Of a stretch of DNA of 64,000 nucleotides, positions 18,594 through 27,047 are shown piece after piece. How positions within the stretch are numbered: the stretch's first letter is position 1; each line of letters starts with the position of its first letter. The notes under the pieces were generated by a model that made no database searches, was not told the DNA's origin, and saw only the letters and a list, made by a program, of their open reading frames with translations. Position numbers and translations under genes: made by a program. The stretch is from JAWXBG01 sp044375415. GTDB taxonomy: Bacteria > Bacteroidota > Bacteroidia > Flavobacteriales_D > Sanyastnellaceae. The stretch covers positions 186,001 to 250,000 of the forward strand of contig JBILMS010000001.1 of assembly GCA_044375415.1 (NCBI GenBank), in the 5' to 3' direction.

Positions 18594-19184
18594 TTATTTC
18601 AAACTAGGTATTGCAGGTATTACACGTCTAAGTGAATCTACCACATTTAATACAAATGGATAATGTTTGTGATACCGTTCATTCAGCCAAAGGGCTTTGG
18701 TGCCAATTCCATTTATCTCTCCTATCAAATTTGTAGCCACATCCATTTCTTCCTTATAGACTCTTTCAACGTAGGTATTATCAATTTTATTACCCACCCC
18801 ATCAACGGTTGCACCACTTTGCAGAGCGGCTCGCAAATCGCCAAGTTGCTTTTTTGTTTTTACAATTTCCGCGGCTACTTGTTTAGACCTTGTTCCAATA
18901 TCGGGCAACAACTTTAGAATCGTCCTGTATTGCGCAAAAGGCTCCGTCATGGCGGCCGTTTGCTCGCCAACATAATTCCGCTGGACAAAGGTCAAATGAG
19001 ATTCTACGGTATCAGTTATAGTTTGAAGTTGTTCCATACTTAGGCTATAAAACAATTTTTCCGCTGAATCCAATGAAAGAAGTTTCGAATCAATGGCGGC
19101 AATTTTTTCATCCGCATTTTTAATCCCTCCACACGCTGCAAAAAGGACTAGAAGTGTCAGAACTGCGAAATATTTCAAGTACAT
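18594..19184 (-). CDS. Uncharacterised lipoprotein, helical
   Basis: A 196-residue lipoprotein: signal peptide with lipobox LFAAC (Cys18), then a chain that looks almost entirely alpha-helical and coiled-coil-like (DEKIAAIDSKLLSLDSAEKL, SKQVAAEIVKTKKQLGDLRA). No domain is recognised. It is the first gene of a two-gene operon with the secreted TPR protein. The pair may form an outer-membrane-anchored complex facing the periplasm, which is inference from linkage and localisation only. Confidence 0.75.
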   Translation of the reverse strand: MYLKYFAVLTLLVLFAACGGIKNADEKIAAIDSKLLSLDSAEKLFYSLSMEQLQTITDTVESHLTFVQRNYVGEQTAAMTEPFAQYRTILKLLPDIGTRSKQVAAEIVKTKKQLGDLRAALQSGATVDGVGNKIDNTYVERVYKEEMDVATNLIGEINGIGTKALWLNERYHKHYPFVLNVVDSLRRVIPAIPSLK

Positions 19185-19282
19185 AGATTCTTTACGATTA
19201 ATTGAATGACGAAGTTAGGGCGGCGCAAGAATCTTTCCATCCCAAATCTTCTGAAATTACATTCCCGAACAACGAAATCCGA

Positions 19283-20554
19283 TTAGTCGATCCGATCGAA
19301 ACCACAATATGGACGGAGAACTTCAGGAATGGAAATACCTTTTTCATCTTGGTAATTCTCGAAAATCGAAGCTACAATCCTCGGTAGGGCCAAAGCACTG
19401 CCGTTGAGTGTATGGACCAATTGGGTCTTACCATCTTTGCCTTTGAATCGGCATTTCAGGCGATTAGCCTGAAAGGTTTCAAAATTCGAAGTGGAACTTA
19501 CCTCCAACCAGCGCTGTTGAGCGGCACTATAGACTTCAAAGTCGTAAGTACAGGCTGAAGCAAAGCCCATATCTCCCCCACAAAGGCGGAGAATTCTGAA
19601 TTCCAGACCCAATTTTTGAAGGAGCATTTTCACATGTTCCACCATTTCTTCGAGGATTCTATATGAATCTGCGGGATGCGCAATTTGAACAATTTCAACT
19701 TTATCGAATTGATGTAAGCGATTGAGACCGCGAACATCTTTGCCATAACTTCCCGCCTCACGACGGAAACATGGAGTATAACCGGTGAGTTTGAGGGGTA
19801 GTTGTTCTTCCTTTAAAATGACATCTCTAAAAATATTCGTGAGTGGAACTTCCGCCGTAGGTATCAGATATAGATTGTCTAGTTGGGCGTGGTACATTTG
19901 ATCTTCTTTATCGGGCAACTGACCGGTTCCAATTCCACTGTCTTCGTTTACCAGAAGAGGCAACATAAATTCTTCGTACCCTGCATTTCGCGCTTCATCC
20001 AGAAAAAAGTTTATGAGAGCCCGTTGTATTCTTGCGCCTTTATTCCGATACACGGGAAAACCGGCACCCGTTATTTTGTTGCCCAATTCAAAATCGATTA
20101 AGTCGAACTGAGAGCAAAGTTCCCAATGTGGTTTCGCTTCGAAAGAAAACGTCGGTCGACTTCCGTGAGCAAATACTTCCACGTTATCGTCGGCTCCCTT
20201 TCCAAAGACAACAGATTCGTGAGGTGTATTGGGAACTTGATACAACAAAGCCTTCACTTCCTCTTCGAGCTTTTGAAGTTGGATGTCCAATCCTTTTGAC
20301 ACTTCTTTTAATTCAGCCGTACGAAGTTTTTTGCTTTCAACCTCCGCTGTTTGGCCGGACTTAAATAAGAGGCCAATTTCTTTTGCTATGTTATTTCCTT
20401 CGGCGAGAATATCATCCAATTCACGCTGAGTCTTCTTGCGCAAATCATCTTTGGCAATTATTTCTAAAAGAACTGCACTAAAGTCTTTGTTTCTTTTTGC
20501 GAGACTTTTTTCGACCGCCTCGCGAGTTTCTCTAATATTATTAACCAGCAGCAT
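19283..20554 (-). CDS. serS: Seryl-tRNA synthetase
   Basis: Charges tRNA-Ser with serine. The 423-residue protein has the N-terminal long antiparallel coiled-coil arm that recognises the tRNA (about residues 25-110), then the class II catalytic core with motif 2 (CFRREAGSYGKDVRGLNR) and motif 3 (LNGSALALPRIVASIFENYQ). Length and motifs are standard. Monocistronic by appearance. A perfect 10-bp inverted repeat lies 32 bases upstream of the start codon. Confidence 0.97.
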   Translation of the reverse strand: MLLVNNIRETREAVEKSLAKRNKDFSAVLLEIIAKDDLRKKTQRELDDILAEGNNIAKEIGLLFKSGQTAEVESKKLRTAELKEVSKGLDIQLQKLEEEVKALLYQVPNTPHESVVFGKGADDNVEVFAHGSRPTFSFEAKPHWELCSQFDLIDFELGNKITGAGFPVYRNKGARIQRALINFFLDEARNAGYEEFMLPLLVNEDSGIGTGQLPDKEDQMYHAQLDNLYLIPTAEVPLTNIFRDVILKEEQLPLKLTGYTPCFRREAGSYGKDVRGLNRLHQFDKVEIVQIAHPADSYRILEEMVEHVKMLLQKLGLEFRILRLCGGDMGFASACTYDFEVYSAAQQRWLEVSSTSNFETFQANRLKCRFKGKDGKTQLVHTLNGSALALPRIVASIFENYQDEKGISIPEVLRPYCGFDRID

Positions 20555-20585
20555 ACAGTATAGATTTCAATGGATTTGGCATTCG

Positions 20586-20610
20586 TTTTCCTCACCTTTT
20601 GTGAGGAAAA
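20586..20610. repeat. Perfect inverted repeat upstream of serS
   Basis: TTTTCCTCAC, a 5-base loop, and GTGAGGAAAA form a perfect 10-bp stem between rpmA and serS. There is no long T-run on either side, so it is not a standard terminator. It may be in the serS 5' leader or act as an operator. Function unknown. Confidence 0.5.
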
Positions 20611-20627
20611 ATTTAAATGGGGTACAA

Positions 20628-20662
20628 ATAAAAAACTCCCGAGCCTCAGAAAGGTCGGGAGT
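20628..20662 (-). terminator. Terminator of the rplU-rpmA operon
   Basis: On the minus strand an 8-bp stem (ACTCCCGA/TCGGGAGT, 12-base loop) is followed by TTTTTTATTTG. It begins 31 bases past the rpmA stop codon. Confidence 0.85.
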
Positions 20663-20692
20663 ATATCATTTTTCAGAAATACCGCTACCTTC

Positions 20693-20950
20693 TTAGGCGT
20701 GCGGAACTACCGAAACAAAAGATTTGTTGTCTTTCTTTTTTCTGAACTGAACTTTTCCGTCAGTCAGTGCAAAAAGAGTATGGTCTTTACCGATACCAAC
20801 GTTTTCGCCGGGGTTGTGACGAGTGCCACGTTGACGAACGATGATATTGCCGGCGATGCAAACTTCGCCACCGTATAATTTCACGCCTAGACGTTTACTA
20901 TGCGACTCGCGGCCGTTTTTTACTTTACCTTCACCTTTCTTATGTGCCAT
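20693..20950 (-). CDS. rpmA: 50S ribosomal protein L27
   Basis: 85-residue large-subunit protein near the peptidyl-transferase centre. It begins MAHKKGEGKVKNGRESHSKR and has the conserved GGEVCIAGNIIVRQRGTRHNPG core. The N-terminus is the mature-type MAHKK, without the protease-cleaved extension found in Firmicutes. It follows rplU by 39 bases on the same strand, the normal rplU-rpmA pair, and ends at a strong terminator. Confidence 0.97.
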   Translation of the reverse strand: MAHKKGEGKVKNGRESHSKRLGVKLYGGEVCIAGNIIVRQRGTRHNPGENVGIGKDHTLFALTDGKVQFRKKKDNKSFVSVVPHA

Positions 20951-20989
20951 GGTATTTTACTTTTTACGATCCGTTTTACGAGATCCGAA

Positions 20990-21616
20990 TTATTTACCTT
21001 CTTTTAATTCTTCTTGCCATTTTTTCAATTCCTCGAATTTGCCGTCAGCAGCTAGCTGTGCTTGCGCTGGCCAGGTACCCGGGTTTTTCGATTTGATCAC
21101 TCCGCCGGCCTCATCGAGGATGGCTCTGAGGGCATCTACGTTAGCAGCTGCCAAGTCAGCAAAGGAGTTAATCCCTTTAGAATTGAGAAGTTCAGCGATT
21201 TTAGGACCTATACCTTCAACGGTGGTAAGATCGTCGCCTTTTGCTGCTTTCGGGGCCGGAGCCGGAGCAGCAGCCTTTGCAGGAGCAGCACCTTTTTTAG
21301 CACCTGAAGCGGCAATGCCTTCAATGGTTACTTCAGTCAAATAAGATCTGAAACCATTTTTCTTCTGGTATCCTTTTCTTCTTTTCTTTTTGAAGACAAT
21401 TACTTTGTCTCCTTTCAGGTGTTTCTCGATACGAGCGGTTACCTGTGCACCTTCGATAGCTGGGGCGCCAACGGTGATACTGCCACCATCTGAAATCAGA
21501 AGTACATTGTCGAAAGCAACTTTCGAACCTTCTGCACTTTGAAGACGGTTAACATACACGCGCTGATCTTTTTGCACCTTGAATTGCTGCCCTGCTATTT
21601 CTACAATGGCGTACAT
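20990..21616 (-). CDS. rplU: 50S ribosomal protein L21 with C-terminal helix-hairpin-helix extension
   Basis: Residues 1 to about 103 are a complete L21 (MYAIVEIAGQQFKVQKDQ, then KKRRKGYQKKNGFRSYLTEV), the usual size of the whole protein. About 105 further residues follow: an Ala/Pro/Lys linker (about 107-128) and a domain with VEGIGPKIAELLNSKGI, a helix-hairpin-helix signature of the kind that binds nucleic acid backbones. Extended L21 proteins are known in Bacteroidota, so this is lineage-typical and not a recent fusion; the role of the extra domain is unknown. First gene of rplU-rpmA, with a good promoter just upstream. Confidence 0.95.
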   Translation of the reverse strand: MYAIVEIAGQQFKVQKDQRVYVNRLQSAEGSKVAFDNVLLISDGGSITVGAPAIEGAQVTARIEKHLKGDKVIVFKKKRRKGYQKKNGFRSYLTEVTIEGIAASGAKKGAAPAKAAAPAPAPKAAKGDDLTTVEGIGPKIAELLNSKGINSFADLAAANVDALRAILDEAGGVIKSKNPGTWPAQAQLAADGKFEELKKWQEELKEGK

Positions 21617-21648
21617 ATGATCTACGTTTATGGTTTAAAAATGGGGGG

Positions 21649-21679
21649 CAAAGGTACGTACAATATTGATTTCTACAAG
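21649..21679 (-). promoter_or_regulatory. Promoter of rplU-rpmA
   Basis: Read on the minus strand, CTTG (-33, 21676-21679) and TACCTTTG (-7, 21649-21656) are separated by 19 bases, fitting the Bacteroidota TTTG-N19-21-TAnnTTTG rule. The -7 element is 33 bases ahead of the rplU ATG. Confidence 0.7.
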
Positions 21680-21696
21680 CCCCCACGACGGTTTTT

Positions 21697-22599
21697 TCAG
21701 TTTTTTCCACTGTTTTTGATTAGATAAATCCCTGAAAGCATGATTCCTGCCGCGATCAGGTACCAAAAACTAAGTACTTCTCCATCCCCAATTCCCCATG
21801 CCATTGCCACTAATGGCATCAAAAAGGTTACCGAAGAAGCAAAAACGGCATTGGTTTTTTGAGTCAGCCAAAAATAAAGTGAATTTGCCACTACTGTACC
21901 TCCCGTAGCGAGTATTGCAATGTACATCAGCGAAGTAGAACCATATTCGTGTTCACTAACCACTCGGATGGCTCCATTATTCAAGGTATAAATAATACAC
22001 GGCATCCCTACAAAAAGCAGACTTATGGCAGTGATTTCCAGCGGTTTCATATGGGTTAAAGCGTGGGGAATCACATTAACACTTAAACCGTAAAAAGCGG
22101 TTGCCAAAACAATGAGCAAGAGAGCATCCCAATGTTGCTCGCCTTTGTTCCATTTAAGCGCAAGTAATAAGGCCGCTCCGGCAAGCCCTATAAGGATTCC
22201 AAGAAATTTTTTAGTATCTCCTTTTCGTCCAAAAATGACCATTCCCACCAAAATGGTAAACAAAGGAGTGAGAGAATTCAGTATGCCGGCAATACTACTT
22301 TCATGATGCTTTTGGGCCATTGTAAATAAAAATGCCGGAAAACCACTTCCTACCAAACCCACTATTGCCAGCCATTTTAAGTCTTTACGGTCAATGCGCG
22401 CCAAGGCCGGAATTGAAATGGGCAGTAAAACAATGCAAGCGACAGACATTCGAAGAGCTGCCACTTGCTCGGGGCTAAAGACCGACAATCCCTCCGGAGT
22501 TTGAAGCCCCCTTTTCATCAGAATGAACGAACTGCCCCAGGTCAGAGCCAGAATCCCGAGAACTAAAAAATGAAGGGCCGTTTTGCGGTCATTTTTCAT
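21697..22599 (-). CDS. EamA/DMT-family transporter
   Basis: About 300 residues with ten predicted transmembrane helices as two tandem EamA repeats (first from about residue 8 with WGSSFILMKRGLQTPE, second from about 150 with ATAFYGLSVNVIPHAL). This is the drug/metabolite transporter superfamily, which moves small metabolites or amino acids across the inner membrane. I take the ATG at 22599, whose product begins MKNDRKTALHFL; an upstream in-frame ATG at 22632 would add 11 residues and overlap the divergent transcript. Substrate cannot be assigned from sequence. Confidence 0.88.
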   Translation of the reverse strand: MKNDRKTALHFLVLGILALTWGSSFILMKRGLQTPEGLSVFSPEQVAALRMSVACIVLLPISIPALARIDRKDLKWLAIVGLVGSGFPAFLFTMAQKHHESSIAGILNSLTPLFTILVGMVIFGRKGDTKKFLGILIGLAGAALLLALKWNKGEQHWDALLLIVLATAFYGLSVNVIPHALTHMKPLEITAISLLFVGMPCIIYTLNNGAIRVVSEHEYGSTSLMYIAILATGGTVVANSLYFWLTQKTNAVFASSVTFLMPLVAMAWGIGDGEVLSFWYLIAAGIMLSGIYLIKNSGKN

Positions 22600-22657
22600 A
22601 AATGCTGATTGCCAAAATTTAACAAGTGGCAAAGAGAATGTATTATGAGCGAATAAG

Positions 22658-22665
22658 TACCTTTA
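22658..22665 (+). promoter_or_regulatory. Possible -7 element of the HMA lipoprotein gene
   Basis: TACCTTTA, one base from TAnnTTTG, lies 27 bases before the ATG at 22692. The same octamer precedes the gene at 10642. Confidence 0.35.
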
Positions 22666-22691
22666 CACCGTTAAAAAAGATTCCGTTGGCT

Positions 22692-23189
22692 ATGAAAAAA
22701 ATTCAATTCGTTTTCGCAAGCATTCTTCTCGTTTCTGTGCTATCGTGCAGCAATGGATCTACCAATTCTACTTCTACCGGAGATACGCCTGTTACAAGAC
22801 GTTCGATTGATTCTGAAGTAAACAAAACAGTTGCCTCGCTCACTATCTCGGGCATGACATGTGCCGAAGGTTGTGGCGGAAAAATTCAAAAAGATCTTCA
22901 AGCTTTAAATGGTGTGGTGCAGACCGACTTAACGTTTGAAGAAAACAAACCCCAAAACACAGTTCTTGTCACATTTGACCCGGCAGTTATCACCGAAAAA
23001 GAGATGATAGGTTGTGTAAATGGCATAGCCGATGGAGCATACCATGTGGATGCGGTTGAAATTATCGAGTACAAAGGATTGCAATCGGCAGGCAGCAGTG
23101 GTGTAGAAGGAAAAATGACCTTCACTGAATTCGGGCGACTCTACCAATTGCTGAATCTTCTTCAGATGGTTTCTAAACTAGCCCAATAA
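22692..23189 (+). CDS. Lipoprotein with heavy-metal-associated (HMA) domain
   Basis: 165 residues from ATG 22692. Signal peptide with lipobox SVLSC (Cys19), a Ser/Thr linker, then an HMA ferredoxin-like fold at about residues 46-115. The metal loop reads GMTCAEGCGG with Cys57 and Cys61, a CxxxC spacing instead of the CxxC of CopZ and P-type ATPases. This spacing occurs in periplasmic HMA proteins of Bacteroidota. The C-terminal 40 residues (EGKMTFTEFGRLYQLLNLLQ) are a helical tail. It sits just upstream of ctaA on the same strand, and a role in periplasmic copper handling near cytochrome oxidase assembly is plausible but unproven. Confidence 0.8.
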   Translation: MKKIQFVFASILLVSVLSCSNGSTNSTSTGDTPVTRRSIDSEVNKTVASLTISGMTCAEGCGGKIQKDLQALNGVVQTDLTFEENKPQNTVLVTFDPAVITEKEMIGCVNGIADGAYHVDAVEIIEYKGLQSAGSSGVEGKMTFTEFGRLYQLLNLLQMVSKLAQ

Positions 23190-23234
23190 CTAGGTTCCCT
23201 CATTTTGTTAGGACAAGACAGGTCAATACTGCCG

Positions 23235-23242
23235 TAGCTTTG
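23235..23242 (+). promoter_or_regulatory. -7 promoter element of ctaA
   Basis: TAGCTTTG, a perfect TAnnTTTG match, is 16 bases before the ctaA ATG. The nearest TTTG (23204-23207) is 27 bases upstream, longer than the usual spacer, so the -33 assignment is uncertain. Confidence 0.4.
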
Positions 23243-23250
23243 TGCCCTAG

Positions 23251-24294
23251 ATGATCCCGCCTCTTTTTCATTTTATACGCCGCGTTGCATATTTCGCACT
23301 GATTTGTGTTTTACTGGTAATCCTAGCAGGAAGTATTGTCCGCATGAGTGGCTCCGGAATGGGCTGCCCTGATTGGCCAAAATGTTACGGTCATCTCATC
23401 CCTCCTACCCAAGAAGAACAAGTTGAATTTTTTTCGAATAAAAAATTCCATCGCGGTGAGATGATTATTCTCAATGACACACTTTGGTTATCGAACATCG
23501 ATTTCCGGAGTGCCGATGAATTTAATCGCGCCGATTGGCATAAATATGAGAAGCACGATTATGCCATATTCAATGCGACGCACACATGGATCGAATATAT
23601 AAATCGATTGATTGGAGCCTTCACCGGATTACCTGTCTTGCTTTTATTTGGTTCTTGCATTCTTTGGTTATACCGCCAGAAAGACTACATCAGTTTTTTG
23701 CTTTCTTTCGCAGTACTTTTTATGCTGGGTTTTGAAGCTTGGCTAGGCAAATTGGTTGTAGACGGGCACCTAAAAACAGCGAGTATCACACTTCATATGT
23801 TGGGCAGTATGCTCATTGTTTTGCTACTCGTTTTTCTCATCAGAAGATTCCACCCTACTCTACACCATACCCCCTTTAGCAGTAAACAAAAACTACTGGG
23901 AGCAGCCTTTATAATGCTCGTTGTAATTCAGGTTATAGTAGGAACACAAGTTCGTGAGCATGTCGACGAACTCTTAATCAGTGGGATTGAGAGATCAAAT
24001 TTAGCAGAACACTTTAACACTACTTTTTTGATCCATCGCAGTTTTTCGATCTTGCTTTTAGCAACGGCCTTTGCATTGTATAAAATTTCTCATACCAATG
24101 AACATTTGAGAAAATCAGTTCGTTGGATTCTGCTCTTTATCGGTCTTGAAATTGTTGCGGGAATTACACTTTCCTATCTGGGAATGCCTGCATTTGCCCA
24201 GCCCATTCACCTAGTAGCCGCTATGTTTATCTTTCTTCATAGTGCTCGTTACGTTGCAATTACTTACACGAAATCTATTGCTTCCGGCTCTTAA
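23251..24294 (+). CDS. ctaA: Heme A synthase (COX15/CtaA family)
   Basis: Oxidises the C8 methyl of heme O to a formyl group, giving heme A for aa3-type oxidases. The 347-residue protein has eight predicted membrane helices as two four-helix halves. Loop 1 carries the family signature RMSGSGMGCPDWPKCYGHLIPP (Cys pair), and conserved histidines lie in HTWIEYINRLIGA, KTASITLHMLGS, LIHRSFSI and QPIHLVAAM. Length and motifs match the type with a cysteine-containing loop 1. It overlaps the convergent PorV-like gene by 20 bases at the 3' end. The adjacent hemACD operon on the other strand gives a heme-themed neighbourhood. Confidence 0.93.
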   Translation: MIPPLFHFIRRVAYFALICVLLVILAGSIVRMSGSGMGCPDWPKCYGHLIPPTQEEQVEFFSNKKFHRGEMIILNDTLWLSNIDFRSADEFNRADWHKYEKHDYAIFNATHTWIEYINRLIGAFTGLPVLLLFGSCILWLYRQKDYISFLLSFAVLFMLGFEAWLGKLVVDGHLKTASITLHMLGSMLIVLLLVFLIRRFHPTLHHTPFSSKQKLLGAAFIMLVVIQVIVGTQVREHVDELLISGIERSNLAEHFNTTFLIHRSFSILLLATAFALYKISHTNEHLRKSVRWILLFIGLEIVAGITLSYLGMPAFAQPIHLVAAMFIFLHSARYVAITYTKSIASGS

Positions 24295-25444
24295 AGATAT
24301 CGTAGCGGAGCGAAAAGATATTAGAATACAAGACATCGGATGCATTTCCAACATCGGAAAGAGCGTAATCGATTTGAAGCTGTTTGATGCGAAGACCGAT
24401 GCCCATATTTGGTTGGAAGGTCATAGCATCTGAACCATCGAATTCTTTAACACGCTGAATATTTCCAACCCCTCCTCGCAGAAAAATAACATTTCTATAT
24501 CCCACCTCGAAACCGAAACGAGGATCTACACTTACCGGATCTGCTGAGACCAAGACATTTCGCTGTCCATCTGTTGTTAGCTCCGCATTAATTTCGGTAA
24601 GCAATGACACTTTGTTGAATTGCCATCCTCTTGCAGCTCCTAAAATCAAACGGGGCAAAGCTATTTCGAGCGAGTTTTCAGGTACAATGTTTCCTGTGGA
24701 GAGAAATACTTCCTTGGTTCGCTCATCCAGAGAAAAAGACCATGCATTAAAAGTGGATGTTACATCCCGAATCATAGCTGCATACGTCATTTTTCGGTGT
24801 GTATAACGGGCACCGGCATCCAAACCAAATCCCCATGCCCGAGCAAAATCCCCTAGTTGCCTATAAATAACCTTGGCATTCACTCCCCAAGAAAATCCTT
24901 CATTCAGGTTTTTCGGGTTTACCAACTCGTCTCCGGTTTGACCCTGCTTTTTTCCAAATGGCAACTTATTTTTTCTTCCGTAGGAAAAGACAAATGCATA
25001 GTCGGCGGCAGAAAATGAAGTGATTCGATCATAATCAATATTGCCTGAGGCATCCACCAATTCAATTGTATTGGGAATATCATCCACTCCGAAACGCATA
25101 AACGAAAATGACGCAGCACTAGTCGAATCAATTTGTTTTCCAATAGCGGCATAGTCGTATTTTGCTATACCCGCAAAATATTCAGCATGCATTGCCGCCA
25201 ATTGAAGGTCGCCTTTAATGCCGTTTAGCCCCGCGGGGTTCCAGTAACCGGCAGTCACATCGTTTGCACTTACTATTTGTGCCTGCGACATTCCAAGGGC
25301 TCTTGCCCCAACGCCAATATTCAGAAATTCGTTGACGTATTTCGGAGTAAGGTCGTCGTTGTCTACTGTATTCGTAACCTGCGTTAATGCCGCTGTGGAA
25401 TAAAGTAATGCCGTAAAAAAAATCGTCTTTTTCAATGAAAACAT
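24275..25444 (-). CDS. PorV/PorQ-like outer-membrane beta-barrel protein
   Basis: 389 residues from ATG 25444, with signal peptide (MFSLKKTIFFTALLYSTAALTQ). The N-terminal segment (EFLNIGVGARALGMSQAQIV, then DVTAGYWNPAGL) is the hallmark of the PorV/PorQ family, 14-stranded barrels related to FadL, some of which serve the type IX secretion system as shuttle or attachment partners. The rest has alternating hydrophobic beta strands and ends KSRKQ rather than with an aromatic residue. It starts 14 bases after the hemD stop and is probably co-transcribed with hemA-hemC-hemD. Whether it is the true PorV or a paralogue cannot be settled here. Confidence 0.85.
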   Translation of the reverse strand: MFSLKKTIFFTALLYSTAALTQVTNTVDNDDLTPKYVNEFLNIGVGARALGMSQAQIVSANDVTAGYWNPAGLNGIKGDLQLAAMHAEYFAGIAKYDYAAIGKQIDSTSAASFSFMRFGVDDIPNTIELVDASGNIDYDRITSFSAADYAFVFSYGRKNKLPFGKKQGQTGDELVNPKNLNEGFSWGVNAKVIYRQLGDFARAWGFGLDAGARYTHRKMTYAAMIRDVTSTFNAWSFSLDERTKEVFLSTGNIVPENSLEIALPRLILGAARGWQFNKVSLLTEINAELTTDGQRNVLVSADPVSVDPRFGFEVGYRNVIFLRGGVGNIQRVKEFDGSDAMTFQPNMGIGLRIKQLQIDYALSDVGNASDVLYSNIFSLRYDIFKSRKQ

Positions 25445-25458
25445 TGGCCGCAAATTAG

Positions 25459-26139
25459 TCAATCCTCCTCTGAACTACAAAGCACTGTCATTATTGCCCT
25501 AATAAGATCATGGGAATTCATTTTTTCCAATTCTTCGACAGGTTCCACCCCGAATTCCCGCAAAGCCCTACTGGTAGCAGGTCCGAAGGAAATCGCTCGG
25601 GCACTTTCATGCCAGGTATTCGCTTGGAAAAAGGACTGAACATTGCTGGGACTTGAAAAGATGAATACATCGGCCGAAGCTATCTTTTTGGGTAACTGAG
25701 AGGTTTTATAACAGACCAAATCGAGGCACTGCTCCTTCCCAAGTTTAGCAGCCAAGGGATGAATACTAATGTCGCTTTGGGGCACTAAAACAATTTTAGA
25801 TGCTAGCACGTTGGCAAATTCCGCCGCGACTTGATCCGTATTACTTGTTTGACCTATAAATGAAACGGCCTTGTATTTTTCTAGAGAAGCTGCAGTTGCC
25901 ATACCCACAGCTCCAAACAAAACATCTTTCGGTATGGTAGGATTTTGCACAAAAAAATACTCTACTGCATTTGACGAAAAGAAAAATATCCAATCATACG
26001 ATTTGGTGGGCAGCTGATATTTTACATCTGTGGTTTCTATGAGCGAAATGGCTTCCACATCCACATCTAATTTTTCCAACTCCAAGACCAGTGTTTCAAC
26101 TTGCGCCGGAGTTCTGCTAATATAAACCCGTTTTTTCAT
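25459..26139 (-). CDS. hemD: Uroporphyrinogen-III synthase
   Basis: Cyclises hydroxymethylbilane to uroporphyrinogen III with inversion of ring D. At 226 residues with two alpha/beta lobes it fits the family, which is poorly conserved; recognisable pieces are ISRTPAQ near the N-terminus, DWIFFFSSNAVEYFF, and the second-lobe strand VFIFSSPSNVQSFF followed by ISFGPATSRALREFG. The position directly downstream of hemC (3-base gap) makes the assignment secure despite weak sequence conservation. Confidence 0.9.
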   Translation of the reverse strand: MKKRVYISRTPAQVETLVLELEKLDVDVEAISLIETTDVKYQLPTKSYDWIFFFSSNAVEYFFVQNPTIPKDVLFGAVGMATAASLEKYKAVSFIGQTSNTDQVAAEFANVLASKIVLVPQSDISIHPLAAKLGKEQCLDLVCYKTSQLPKKIASADVFIFSSPSNVQSFFQANTWHESARAISFGPATSRALREFGVEPVEELEKMNSHDLIRAIMTVLCSSEED

Positions 26140-26142
26140 TTC

Positions 26143-27045
26143 TTAGAGTTCTTCAGCTCTTAGAAAAGTCATTGCTATATCAACTAAACGAGAAGGAACT
26201 CCCTCTTCAATTTGCGTTCGACGCACCTTTGCGCCGACTTGGGTAGCATAGCCTATTTGAGCTCGAAAAACATTCTGTTGCTGTTCTACAAATACACCTA
26301 TGGGTAGATGACAGCCACCCTCCATTCGACGAAGAATTTCTCGTTCAATCCAAACAGCATCCTCTACTTCTTTACAATGAATCTGAGAAAGTGCGTGTAC
26401 TGTGGCATCATCATCATTTCTGCATTGAATAGCCAAAACACCTTGTGCCGGTGCAGGTACAAATTTCGTTGGGTCCAATATTATTTGGTGAAGCCCCTCA
26501 AGTCCCAACTCAAGGCGTTCGATACCTGCTCGAGCAATTACAATAGCATCAAATTCTCCTGCCCGCAATTTCTCTAAACGTCGAGGAACATTACCTCTGA
26601 TATCGCGCAATTTGGCACCCGGTAATAAATCTATTATTTGCGCTTTGCGTCGCGAAGAACTAGTTCCTATAACAGCATCAGGGCCAATATTCAAATACAC
26701 ATTTTCTATGTATTTATCTTGTCGGATGAGCAGTACATCCTCCGGATTGGCTCTAACACTCAGAGCGCCGATCATAAGTCCCTCCGGAGAGCTTGTCTGT
26801 AAATCTTTGTGGGAATGAACTGCAATATCTATTTCCTTGTCAAGCAGAGCCTTTTCGATTTCCTTCGTAAAAAAACCCTTGCCTTCAATTTTATCGAATG
26901 TGAGATTGGAAGCAATGTCGCCCTGAGTATATATAATTTTTATTTCGGACGAATATCCCCAGATAGATAATTGGGATTGTACGTTGCGAGATTGCCATAG
27001 AGCTAAGTCAGAACCTCTTGAACCGATTATGAAATGTGACTTCAC
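26143..27045 (-). CDS. hemC: Porphobilinogen deaminase (hydroxymethylbilane synthase)
   Basis: Polymerises four porphobilinogens into hydroxymethylbilane. The 300-residue protein starts with GSRGSDLALWQSRNV and carries GEGKGFFTKEIE-type (here IEGKGFFTKEIEKAL), AVHSHKDLQT and IGTSSSRRKAQ segments, with the dipyrromethane-cofactor cysteine in EGGCHLPIGV. The start codon is GTG (27045), 2 bases after the hemA stop, indicating translational coupling in hemA-hemC-hemD. Confidence 0.96.
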   Translation of the reverse strand: MKSHFIIGSRGSDLALWQSRNVQSQLSIWGYSSEIKIIYTQGDIASNLTFDKIEGKGFFTKEIEKALLDKEIDIAVHSHKDLQTSSPEGLMIGALSVRANPEDVLLIRQDKYIENVYLNIGPDAVIGTSSSRRKAQIIDLLPGAKLRDIRGNVPRRLEKLRAGEFDAIVIARAGIERLELGLEGLHQIILDPTKFVPAPAQGVLAIQCRNDDDATVHALSQIHCKEVEDAVWIEREILRRMEGGCHLPIGVFVEQQQNVFRAQIGYATQVGAKVRRTQIEEGVPSRLVDIAMTFLRAEEL

Positions 27046-27047
27046 GG

